In this document: positions 36,987 through 44,772 of the stretch, one piece after another
Layout: each line of letters begins with the position of its first letter
How positions within the stretch are numbered: the first letter of the stretch is position 1
Source of the DNA: Rhodococcus opacus
GTDB lineage: Bacteria; Actinomycetota; Actinomycetes; Mycobacteriales; Mycobacteriaceae
Length of the DNA: 64,000 bases
Direction: 5' to 3'
Assembly (NCBI RefSeq): GCF_012396235.1
Contig: NZ_JAAXPA010000003.1
Span: forward strand, 359,077-423,076
The notes under the pieces: generated by a model
The model's database searches: none
What the model was told of the DNA's origin: nothing
The model's input: only the letters and a program-made list of their open reading frames with translations
Made by a program: the position numbers and the translations under genes

Positions 36987-38603
36987 TTGCGCATCACACG
37001 TGTGGCAACCGCCGTTCTGGCGGTCGGCCTGGCAGCAGGGATGCTGTCCGCCTGCTCGTCCGGTGATTCGACGAGCGGGGGTGGTAGCGGAATCGTCAAC
37101 GCCTGGGCAAGTGAACCGCAGAATCCGTTGATTCCCACCAATACGAGCGAGAATCAGGGCGGCCGCGTCGTCGACTCACTGTTCGCGGGCCTCGTTTCCT
37201 ACGACTCCGACGGCGGGGTGAACAACGAGGTCGCCGAGTCGATCGAGACGACGGACGGCAAGAACTTCACCGTGAAGCTGAAGGACGGTTGGACGTTCAC
37301 GGACGGCACGCCGGTCACGGCAGCCTCGTTCGTCGACGCCTGGAACTACGGCGCACTGTCCACGAATGCGCAGATCCAAGCGTCCTTCTTCGACCCGATC
37401 CAGGGCTACGACGAGGTGGCCGCCGAGAACCCGACGGTGCAGACCATGTCGGGACTGAAAGTGGTCGACGATTCCACGTTCACGATCGAACTGAAGCAGC
37501 CCGAGTCGGCATTCCCGGACCGCCTCGGATTCGCCGCGTACTACCCGTTGCCTGCGGTGGCGTACCAGGACATGGCGGCGTTCGGTGAGAATCCCGTCGG
37601 CAACGGTCCGTACATGATGTCCGGCCCCGGAGCGTGGCAGCACAACGTCCGGATCGACACCGTCGTGAACCCCGACTACAACGGCAACCGTAAGCCGAAG
37701 AACGCCGGCGTCGACTTCGTCATGTACAACAGCCTCGACACGGCGTACACGGATCTGCTCGCGGGCAACGTCGACGTTCTCGACCAGGTGCCGCCGAGCG
37801 CGGTCACGACGTTCGAGACCGACCTGCCGGGCCGCACCGTGAACCAGCCGTCCGCGACCATCGAGACGTTCACGATCCCGGGCCGGCTGCCGCACTTCAG
37901 CGGTGAGGAGGGCACGCTGCGCCGCCAGGCCATCTCCATGGCGATCAACCGCGACCAGATCACCCAGCAGATCTACAACAACACCCGCACCCCCGCGCTC
38001 GACTTCACCAGCCCCGCCATCGAGGGCTGGTCGGATTCGCTCGTCGGCAACGGCAACCTGAAGTATGACCCGGAGACGGCGAAGCGGCTGTGGGCCCAGG
38101 CCGACGCCATCGCCCCGTGGTCAGGCAGTTTCGAGATCGCGTACAACGGCGACGGCGGCCACAAGGAATGGGTCGACGCCACCGCCAACAACATCCGCAA
38201 CACCCTCGGTATCGACGCGAAGGGCAAGGAGTACCCCACGTTCGCGCAGATCCGCACCGAGGCCACCAACCGCACCATCCCCAGCGCGTTCCGTTCGGGG
38301 TGGCAGGGCGACTACCCGCAGCAGTACGGCTTCCTCGCGCAGAACTACCAGACCGGCGGCAGCTCCAACGACGGCGACTACTCGAACCCCGAGTTCGACC
38401 GGCTTCTGCGTGCCTCCGCGGGTGAGGTCGATCCCGACAAGGCCCAGGAACTGCTGAACCAGGCGCAGGAAGTGCTCTTGCGCGACCTGCCTGCCGTCCC
38501 GACGTGGTACCGCAACGCCGCCAGCGGCTGGTCGGAGAACGTGTCGAACGTGGTCATCGACTGGAAGGGCATCCCGATGTACTCCGACATCGAGAAGAAC
38601 TGA
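36987..38603 (+). CDS. dppA: Dipeptide/oligopeptide ABC transporter substrate-binding lipoprotein
   Basis: 538 residues. TTG start at 36987 with GGGAGG about 6 nt upstream; the codon gives a signal peptide with lipobox MLSACSS (Cys near residue 23). SBP family 5 (PF00496): LKDGWTFTDGTPVTAASFVDAWNY, then HNVRIDTVVNPDY and SMAINRDQITQ regions. Attached to the outer face of the membrane, it captures peptides for the DppBCDF importer. It is the first gene of the dpp operon. Confidence 0.92.
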   Translation: MRITRVATAVLAVGLAAGMLSACSSGDSTSGGGSGIVNAWASEPQNPLIPTNTSENQGGRVVDSLFAGLVSYDSDGGVNNEVAESIETTDGKNFTVKLKDGWTFTDGTPVTAASFVDAWNYGALSTNAQIQASFFDPIQGYDEVAAENPTVQTMSGLKVVDDSTFTIELKQPESAFPDRLGFAAYYPLPAVAYQDMAAFGENPVGNGPYMMSGPGAWQHNVRIDTVVNPDYNGNRKPKNAGVDFVMYNSLDTAYTDLLAGNVDVLDQVPPSAVTTFETDLPGRTVNQPSATIETFTIPGRLPHFSGEEGTLRRQAISMAINRDQITQQIYNNTRTPALDFTSPAIEGWSDSLVGNGNLKYDPETAKRLWAQADAIAPWSGSFEIAYNGDGGHKEWVDATANNIRNTLGIDAKGKEYPTFAQIRTEATNRTIPSAFRSGWQGDYPQQYGFLAQNYQTGGSSNDGDYSNPEFDRLLRASAGEVDPDKAQELLNQAQEVLLRDLPAVPTWYRNAASGWSENVSNVVIDWKGIPMYSDIEKN

Positions 38604-38727
38604 CGCACCGGAGATTCTTCGACGACGGGTGGGGCCGCGAGCTGTCAGTTCGCGGCCCCGCTCGGAAGTACGAGCCGAGGCTACGGATTCCTGACGTCAC
38701 TGCTCCCGACGAATAGGAGGTGATCCG

Positions 38728-39654
38728 ATGCTCTGGTACGTCGGTCGCCGTTTGCTCCAGATGATCCCGGTGTTCCTCGGGGCCACGTTCCTGATCTACG
38801 CGATGGTGTTCCTGCTGCCCGGAGACCCGATTGCCGCGCTGGCCGGCGACAAGGCACTCAGCCCCGCGGTGGCGGCCCAACTCCGTGAGCGATACCACCT
38901 CGACGAGCCGTTCCTGACGCAGTACCTCCTGTATCTGAAGGGCATCTTCACCCTCGACTTCGGTACGTCCTTCTCCGGCCGCCCCGTCAGTGAGGTTCTG
39001 GCGCAGGCATTCCCGATCACCATCAAGTTGTCCCTGATGGCGCTCGCCATCGAGGGGATCTTCGGGATCGGCTTCGGCCTGTGGGCCGGACTCCGCAAGG
39101 GCGGCATCTTCGACAGTTCCGTCCTCCTCGTGAGCCTGGTGATCATCGCGATCCCGATCTTCGTCATCGGCTTCCTGGCCCAATTCTTCGTCGGCGTGAA
39201 ATGGGGGTTGGTGCCGCCGACGGTCGGGGGCAACACCAGTTTCAAGAATCTGCTGCTGCCCGCGTTCGTCCTCGGGTCGGTGTCGTTCGCGTACGTACTC
39301 CGGCTCACCCGGACGTCGGTCGCCGAGAACCTCACCGCCGACTACGTGAGAACCGCGACGGCCAAGGGTCTTTCGCGGCGCCGCGTGGTGCAGGTGCACG
39401 TGCTGCGGAATTCGCTGATCCCGGTGGTCACGTTCCTCGGCGCCGACCTCGCGACCCTGATGGGCGGCGCGATCGTCACGGAGGGCATCTTCAACATCAA
39501 CGGTGTCGGCGGCACGATCTACCAGGCGGTCACCCGCGGTGAGGCGCCGACGGTGGTGTCCTTCGTGACGGTGCTGATCGTCATCTATCTGCTCGCCAAC
39601 CTGCTCGTCGACCTCCTGTACGCCGCGCTCGACCCGAGGATTCGCTATGTCTGA
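38728..39654 (+). CDS. dppB: Peptide ABC transporter permease DppB
   Basis: 308 residues, ATG 38728 with the perfect ribosome site AGGAGGTGATCC just before it. About six membrane helices; the BPD permease signature ENLTADYVRTATAKGLSRRRVVQ lies near residues 205-227 (EAA loop). The N-terminal segment RRLLQMIPVFLGATFLIYAM is typical of DppB/OppB. Separated by 124 nt from dppA; overlaps dppC by 8 nt. Confidence 0.95.
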   Translation: MLWYVGRRLLQMIPVFLGATFLIYAMVFLLPGDPIAALAGDKALSPAVAAQLRERYHLDEPFLTQYLLYLKGIFTLDFGTSFSGRPVSEVLAQAFPITIKLSLMALAIEGIFGIGFGLWAGLRKGGIFDSSVLLVSLVIIAIPIFVIGFLAQFFVGVKWGLVPPTVGGNTSFKNLLLPAFVLGSVSFAYVLRLTRTSVAENLTADYVRTATAKGLSRRRVVQVHVLRNSLIPVVTFLGADLATLMGGAIVTEGIFNINGVGGTIYQAVTRGEAPTVVSFVTVLIVIYLLANLLVDLLYAALDPRIRYV

Positions 39655-40621
39655 GAAAGTGGAGAACGAGTCGCCTCGGACGGGCGACCGGAAGACCCGT
39701 CAGGCGCATTTCGTGGCACCCGAAGAAGTGGCGGCGCCGGGAGAGACCGACGCCGTCCACATCGACCAGCCGCCGACGAGCATGTGGTCGGATGCGTGGC
39801 GGGACCTCCGCAAACGTCCGCTGTTCCTGGTCGCCACGGTGATCATCGTCGTGGTGATCGCCGTGGCAGGCTTCCCCGGTCTGTTCACCGGCACCGACCC
39901 CAGGTTCTGCGATCTCGCGTTCAGCATGCAGGGTCCGTCGGCGGGGCACTGGTTCGGATTCGACAAGCAGGGCTGCGACATCTACTCCCGCACGATCTAC
40001 GGGGCGCGGGCGTCGGTGCTGGTGGGTGTCGGTGTCACGTCGATCGTGCTCGTCGTGGGCGTGGTGTTCGGTGCGGTCGCCGGGTTCTACGGCGGCTGGG
40101 CCGACTCGCTGCTGTCCCGGATCGCCGACATCTTCTTCGGTATCCCGCTCATCCTCGCCGCGATCGTCCTGATGCAGCTGTTCGCCGACCGCACCATCTG
40201 GACGCTGATCGTCGTCCTGGCGCTGTTCGGGTGGCCTCAGATGGCGAGAATTGCTCGTGGCGCGGTGATCTCGGCGAAGAACAACGACTACGTGATGGCG
40301 TCGCGGGCGCTCGGTGTGTCGAACGTGCGCACCCTCGTCCGGCACGTGCTGCCGAACTCCCTCGCCCCGATCATCGTGATCGCGACCATCTCGCTCGGCA
40401 CCTACATCGTGGCCGAGGCGACGCTGTCGTTCCTGGGCATCGGGCTGCCGTCCACCGAGATCTCGTGGGGCGGAGACATCAGCACGGCCCAGGTCACGCT
40501 GCGTCAGGGGTCACCGATCCTGTTCTACCCGGCAACCGCGCTGGCGATCACGGTGCTCGGTTTCATCATGATGGGCGACGCTCTGCGGGACGCGCTCGAT
40601 CCCAAGGCCAGGAAGAGGTGA
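39647..40621 (+). CDS. dppC: Peptide ABC transporter permease DppC
   Basis: 324 residues, ATG inside the end of dppB. A long hydrophilic N-terminus (about 60 residues, SMWSDAWRDLRKRPLFLVATVI) leads into six helices. Conserved permease motif with the EAA loop near IARGAVISAKNNDYVMASRALGVS and then NSLAPIIVIATISLGTYIVAEATLSFLGIG. Works with DppB as the channel. GTGA overlap with the ATPase gene. Confidence 0.95.
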   Translation: MSEKVENESPRTGDRKTRQAHFVAPEEVAAPGETDAVHIDQPPTSMWSDAWRDLRKRPLFLVATVIIVVVIAVAGFPGLFTGTDPRFCDLAFSMQGPSAGHWFGFDKQGCDIYSRTIYGARASVLVGVGVTSIVLVVGVVFGAVAGFYGGWADSLLSRIADIFFGIPLILAAIVLMQLFADRTIWTLIVVLALFGWPQMARIARGAVISAKNNDYVMASRALGVSNVRTLVRHVLPNSLAPIIVIATISLGTYIVAEATLSFLGIGLPSTEISWGGDISTAQVTLRQGSPILFYPATALAITVLGFIMMGDALRDALDPKARKR

Positions 40622-42363
40622 GCGCGGTGCCCACGAACGAATCGGCCGGACCGCAGAATTCGGCCGACGAGGTGCCGTTGCTCGAGATCCGGGACCTGGA
40701 GGTGTCGTTCCAGTCGCATTCCGGGCTCGTGCCCGCGGTGCGCGGTGTCAGCCTCACGGTGTATCCGGGGCAGACGGTGGCGATCGTCGGTGAGTCCGGT
40801 TCGGGTAAGTCCACGACCGCGCACGCGATCATCAACCTGCTGCCCGGGACGGGCAAGGTGACCGGCGGTCAGATCCTGTTCGAGGGGCAGGACCTCGCGG
40901 AGGCGTCCGAGCGCGAGTTCGTCGCGCTGCGCGGTCAGAAGATCGGGCTCGTCCCGCAGGACCCGATGTCCAACCTCAACCCGGTGTGGAAGGTCGGCTT
41001 CCAGATCGAGGAGGCGTTGGAAGCCAACGGGATCGAGAAGGGCAAGGCCGCAAAGGCGCGTGCCGCCGAGCTGCTCGAGGAGGCCGGACTCGCCGACGCC
41101 GAGGACCGCCTGGGCCAGTATCCGCACGAGTTCTCCGGCGGCATGCGCCAGCGCGCCCTCATCGCAATCGGGCTGTCGGCCCGCCCGCAACTGCTGATCG
41201 CGGACGAGCCCACGTCGGCCCTCGATGTCACGGTCCAACGCCAGATCCTCGACCATCTCGACGGTCTCACCAACGAGCTGGGCACCGCGGTCCTGCTCAT
41301 CACCCACGACCTCGGCCTGGCCGCCGAGCGGGCCGAGCACCTGATCGTCATGAGCAAGGGGCGGGTGGTCGAGGCCGGGCCGGCATTGGAGATCCTGCAG
41401 CGGCCGCGCCACCCGTACACCCGGAAGCTGGTGGCGGCGGCGCCGTCGCTGGCGTCGCAACGCCGGAGTTCTTCGCTGGCCCGGGCGGACGTCCGGGAGC
41501 ACGCCCTGGAGGTGGTCGGCGAGGCCGAACAGCACGGCGAGATCGGCGTCGAGTTCGGCAAGGCCACCGACGACGTGGTCGTGGCCACCGGGCTGACCAA
41601 GGTGTTCAAGCTCCGGCACGGGCTGCGGAAGTCCACCGACTTCACCGCCGTCGACGACGTTTCGTTCGCGGTCCGCCGCGGGACGACCACGGCCATCGTC
41701 GGCGAGTCGGGGTCGGGTAAGTCGACGGTCGCGCAGATGGTCCTCGGGCTTCTTGCGCCGTCGTCGGGGAATGTCGTGTTCGACGGCAAGGACGTCGCGA
41801 CGCTGGACCGCCGCGAGACGCTCGCGTTCCGTCGCCGGGTGCAGCCGATCTTCCAGAATCCGTACGGCACGCTCGACCCGATGTACTCGATCTTCCGCAC
41901 CGTCGAGGAGCCTCTGCGCACCCACAAGGTGGGGACGAAGGCGGAGCGGGAAGCACGGGTACGCGACCTGCTGGACAAGGTGGCGCTGCCGGCTTCGGTG
42001 ATGCGGAGGTTCCCGAACGAGCTGTCCGGTGGCCAGCGGCAGCGGGTGGCGATCGCCCGGGCGCTGGCGCTGCAGCCGGAGATGGTGGTGTGCGACGAGG
42101 CGGTGTCGGCGCTCGACGTGCTGGTCCAGGATCAGATCCTGACCCTGCTGAACGACCTGCAGGCAGAGCTGGGGTTGACGTACCTGTTCATCACCCACGA
42201 CCTGGCGGTGGTGCGGCAGATCGCCGACGACGTGCTCGTCATGTCCACCGGCGCGATCGTGGAGAAAGCGACCACGGACGAGGTCTTCACGTCCCCGCGG
42301 GAGGAGTACACGCGGAAGCTGCTGGATGCGATTCCCGGCGGATCGATCCGGCTCGGCGCCTGA
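40618..42363 (+). CDS. dppD: Fused dipeptide ABC transporter ATPase (DppD-DppF)
   Basis: 581 residues holding two complete ABC domains. First (about 20-270): Walker A GESGSGKSTTAHAI, signature FSGGMRQRALIA, Walker B LLIADEPTSALD, H-switch LLITHD. Second (about 315-580): GESGSGKSTVAQMV, LSGGQRQRVAIARALAL, MVVCDEAVSALD, FITHDLAV. Both have intact catalytic residues. It powers uptake of peptides. In other bacteria DppD and DppF are separate; the fusion is common in actinobacteria and in Rv3663c. Each half also carries the C-terminal oligopeptide extension (RHPYTRKL). Confidence 0.95.
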   Translation: MSAVPTNESAGPQNSADEVPLLEIRDLEVSFQSHSGLVPAVRGVSLTVYPGQTVAIVGESGSGKSTTAHAIINLLPGTGKVTGGQILFEGQDLAEASEREFVALRGQKIGLVPQDPMSNLNPVWKVGFQIEEALEANGIEKGKAAKARAAELLEEAGLADAEDRLGQYPHEFSGGMRQRALIAIGLSARPQLLIADEPTSALDVTVQRQILDHLDGLTNELGTAVLLITHDLGLAAERAEHLIVMSKGRVVEAGPALEILQRPRHPYTRKLVAAAPSLASQRRSSSLARADVREHALEVVGEAEQHGEIGVEFGKATDDVVVATGLTKVFKLRHGLRKSTDFTAVDDVSFAVRRGTTTAIVGESGSGKSTVAQMVLGLLAPSSGNVVFDGKDVATLDRRETLAFRRRVQPIFQNPYGTLDPMYSIFRTVEEPLRTHKVGTKAEREARVRDLLDKVALPASVMRRFPNELSGGQRQRVAIARALALQPEMVVCDEAVSALDVLVQDQILTLLNDLQAELGLTYLFITHDLAVVRQIADDVLVMSTGAIVEKATTDEVFTSPREEYTRKLLDAIPGGSIRLGA

Positions 42364-42380
42364 CGCGGGACCGCGCCGGG

Positions 42381-42386
42381 TAGCGT
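42381..42386 (+). promoter_or_regulatory. Possible -10 TAGCGT before the Fic-like gene
   Basis: TAGCGT, then 8 nt, then GTG 42395; it lies 18 nt after the dpp stop. The gene may also be read through from dpp. Confidence 0.3.
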
Positions 42387-42394
42387 TCCGGTAC

Positions 42395-43144
42395 GTGAGC
42401 GACCCGTTGCAGCCCCTCGTCGACCTTCCCGGCGTCCGTGAAGCCGCGGACCGTGCGCGCGACGCGCTCGGTGCGGTTCACCGTCACAAGACCAACCGGC
42501 GCGGCTGGCCGACCACGGCGGCCGAGGCGGCGGTCCGGGCGGCCCGCGCCTCGGCGTCGCTGGACGGCGGCAGCACCGAGTTACCCGCGCCCGGCGAGGC
42601 CGGCGACCCGATTCTGTCGGGGTCGCTGCGGGTCGGGCAGGCCCTCGACGGTGACGCCCTCACCCTTCTGCAGTCCACCTGGCAGCGGGCACCCCTGCAA
42701 GCGCTCGCGCGGCTGCATCTGCTGGCCGCGGCCGATCTCGTGGAGGATCAGGAATCGCTCGGCAGGCCGCGTGCCGGGTCCGGCGTCGCGGAGCGGCTCG
42801 ACGGTCTCGCCCAGCTCGTGACGGGGGGAACGGCTGCGCCCGCGCCGGTACTGGCGGCCGTGGTGCACGGGGAATTGTTGACGCTGAAGCCGTTCGGAGT
42901 CGGCGACGGTATCGTCGCGCGCGCCGCGTCACGTCTGGTTTCCGTGGCGAGCGGGCTCGATCCGCACAACCTCGGGGTCCCGGAGGTCAGCTGGTTGCGG
43001 CGGCAGCAGGCGTACCGCAACGGGGCTGCCGCGTTCGCGTCGGGCGAGCCGGAGGGTGTCGGCAGTTGGGTCGTCCTCTGCTGCGGCGCTCTGGAGGCCG
43101 GAGCGCGGGAGGCCACGTCGATCGCGGAGGCCGCAGCGAGTTAG
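42395..43144 (+). CDS. Degenerate Fic-fold-like conserved protein (Rv3662c position)
   Basis: 249 residues from GTG 42395. The C-terminal part LLTLKPFGVGDGIVARAASRLV (positions about 165-187) lines up with the Fic motif HxFx(D/E)GNGRxxR but has Lys for the catalytic His and GDGIVA for GNGR, so AMP transfer looks lost. An upstream SASLDGGSTELP resembles the inhibitory (S/T)xxxE(G/N) helix. Equivalent by position to Rv3662c. Function unknown; if the Fic relationship is right, it is a pseudo-enzyme that may bind nucleotide or protein. Confidence 0.6.
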   Translation: MSDPLQPLVDLPGVREAADRARDALGAVHRHKTNRRGWPTTAAEAAVRAARASASLDGGSTELPAPGEAGDPILSGSLRVGQALDGDALTLLQSTWQRAPLQALARLHLLAAADLVEDQESLGRPRAGSGVAERLDGLAQLVTGGTAAPAPVLAAVVHGELLTLKPFGVGDGIVARAASRLVSVASGLDPHNLGVPEVSWLRRQQAYRNGAAAFASGEPEGVGSWVVLCCGALEAGAREATSIAEAAAS

Positions 43145-43184
43145 CCGAAATATCCTGCGCTACAAGAATTCCCGAACATGTGAA

Positions 43185-43224
43185 ACGGGCGGCGCTGCCG
43201 ACTGCTGTCGACTTCGCCGCCCGT
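43185..43224 (+). terminator. Terminator hairpin after the dpp/Fic-like unit
   Basis: ACGGGCGGCG (43185-43194) pairs with CGCCGCCCGT (43215-43224), with further pairing in the loop around GTCGAC. It lies 41 nt after the Fic-like stop. Confidence 0.55.
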
Positions 43225-43556
43225 TAGCACGGACAACCGGTTACCAAGCGTGCAATGTGGGTTGTGTGGGTGGCCTCGGCGAGAGTCCGAATATCGTCGG
43301 GTCGTCCTTGCAACCTGTGCAGGGTCCTTGCCGGTGAAGACTCGAGTCTCGCAGGCCCACAACGCTTCTGCCCTTATAGTGGCTTATGCTTCGCGTGGGT
43401 ACCTAGTGCCCGTGCTGGGAATCCTGGTCGGGAGATCGATCCTTCTCTTCTGGGTCGACCTTGGCCTTCCGTTCTTCCGTAACTCCTTTGTACCCCGTGA
43501 CCCCCCTCACAGCAAGTATCAAATTCGGTTTGTGACCGTGTCGCGGGTTGCGGCGG
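43225..43556. other. Non-coding stretch between convergent genes
   Basis: About 330 bp without a convincing gene. GC is clearly lower than in the flanks. A plus-strand frame at 43250-43588 would overlap the 3' end of the HAD gene and shows no family pattern; a minus-strand frame at 43141-43362 is also unsupported. Neither start has a clear ribosome site. No tRNA, riboswitch or terminator was recognised, but it carries a TATAGT-like element at 43375-43380. Confidence 0.5.
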
Positions 43557-44393
43557 TCAGCGCTTGCGGCGCAACACTCCATACGTGAATGCGCCCGCGA
43601 CCAGGGCCCCGACGCTCACCGCCGCCGTGGTCGCGACGGTGGTGGCGGACGGCGCCTGGAGGCGTGCCCGGAGGGAGACCGGATTCGAGAAAGTCAATAT
43701 GGGCCAACCGTTTCCGGCCGCGGCCTTCCGCAACGCCCGGTCCGGGTTGACCGCAGTCGGGTGGCCGACCGCGGTCAGCATCGGGAGATCGGTCACGGAG
43801 TCGGAGTAGGCGTAGCATGCCGACAGGTCGTAGTGGTATTCGTCGGCCAGTTGCCGCATCGCGTCCACTTTGCCTTCGCCGTAGCAGTAGAACTCCACCT
43901 CGCCCGTGTAGAGCCCGTCCGCGACCGCCATGCGGGTGGCAGTGCTGCGCGTGGCCCCGAGTGCTTCGGCGATCGGCGCCACCACCTCCTCGCCCGACGC
44001 CGAGACCACGATGACGTCGTGGCCGCGCAGCTTGTGGTCTGCGATGAGGTCGGCGGCCTCGGCGAACACCAGGGGGTCCACGATGTCGTGGAGGGTTTCG
44101 GCGACCACGGACCGGACCTGGTCCACGTTCCAGCCCGCGCACATGCTCGTGAGGTAGGCGCGCATCCGCTCCATCTGATCGTGGTCCGCGCCCGACAGCA
44201 GGAACAGGAACTGCGCGTAACTGCTCTTGAGGACCGATCGGCGGTTGATCAGGCCCTGGTCGAAGAACGGTCTGCTGAACGCGAGGGTGCTGGATTTCGC
44301 GATGATCGTCTTGTCGAGGTCGAAGAATGCGGCAACCCGACCTGTCTCGGTGTGTCGACCTGTCTTGGCACTGCTCTGTGGCTTCGCGGTCAC
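43557..44393 (-). CDS. HAD-IB family phosphatase (SerB-like, membrane-tailed)
   Basis: 278 residues from GTG 44393; TATCCT lies 8 nt upstream, so a leaderless start is possible. HAD motif I FFDLDKTIIAKSS (nucleophile D), motif II VVSASGEEV, motif III lysine in YCYGEGKVDAM and motif IV YSDSVTDLPML. Homologous to phosphoserine phosphatase-like SerB2/Rv3661. The last 35 residues hold a membrane helix (TVATTAAVSVGALVAGAFTYGV), unlike cytoplasmic SerB. Substrate unknown. Confidence 0.88.
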   Translation of the reverse strand: MTAKPQSSAKTGRHTETGRVAAFFDLDKTIIAKSSTLAFSRPFFDQGLINRRSVLKSSYAQFLFLLSGADHDQMERMRAYLTSMCAGWNVDQVRSVVAETLHDIVDPLVFAEAADLIADHKLRGHDVIVVSASGEEVVAPIAEALGATRSTATRMAVADGLYTGEVEFYCYGEGKVDAMRQLADEYHYDLSACYAYSDSVTDLPMLTAVGHPTAVNPDRALRKAAAGNGWPILTFSNPVSLRARLQAPSATTVATTAAVSVGALVAGAFTYGVLRRKR

Positions 44394-44524
44394 AATTCCC
44401 AAGGATATGCGGACTTCGGGTCGGGTGGGGGTTCGTATGAACGGCCTGAGGAAGGGTCTTTCGGCACTATCGACACGACGGAACGTTCAACAGTTGAACT
44501 TGCAAATACTGATCGGGGGAGGTG

Positions 44525-44530
44525 TAGTAT
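44525..44530 (+). promoter_or_regulatory. 6C RNA -10 element TAGTAT
   Basis: TAGTAT precedes the first stem of the 6C RNA by about 10 nt. A TTGCAA at 44500-44505 could be the -35 with a 19-nt spacer. Confidence 0.45.
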
Positions 44531-44536
44531 TGCTGA

Positions 44537-44632
44537 TGTCCGGATTTGATCCGGGCGATGTTCAGCCCGACCCCCCGGGGCTGAACACTGACGACCCTCG
44601 CCTCCTCCCCCCCTGGCGAGGGTCGTCCTCTG
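44537..44632 (+). ncRNA. 6C RNA (actinobacterial small RNA)
   Basis: Three hairpins: CCGGAT-TTG-ATCCGG at 44540-44554; GTTCAGCCC/GGGCTGAAC at 44560-44568 and 44578-44586 with a loop of six C residues; and GACGACCCTCGCC/GGCGAGGGTCGTC at 44590-44602 and 44615-44627 with a C-rich loop of seven consecutive C. Two C-run loops on a short RNA are the defining features of 6C. In M. tuberculosis the 6C RNA (B11) is, as I recall, also between Rv3661 and Rv3660c, the same position. Ends are approximate. It is thought to act by pairing its C-rich loops with target mRNAs; targets here are unknown. Confidence 0.9.
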
Positions 44633-44694
44633 AGTGCGGCAGGTCTGCCGCCTCTCTCGGATCGGTACAAAAATTGGTGCGGTAGTACCAGTTT

Positions 44695-44721
44695 TTATCC
44701 ACAGGGCCGAAGTTGTCCACA
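44695..44721 (+). promoter_or_regulatory. Two DnaA-type boxes before ssd
   Basis: TTATCCACA (44695-44703) and TTGTCCACA (44713-44721) match the actinobacterial DnaA-box consensus TT(G/A)TCCACA exactly. Both face the same way, 18 nt apart centre to centre, 52 nt before the ssd start. Confidence 0.55.
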
Positions 44722-44772
44722 GTTCGAGCCGAGCCCCTTCCGGCGGTCGCCGGCAGCGGGCACGCTCGCTGC

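Noticed and set aside
43250..43588. 112-codon plus-strand frame in the intergenic region
   Set aside because: Overlaps the HAD gene's 3' end, with no ribosome site and no family pattern. Recorded as part of the unexplained intergenic stretch instead.
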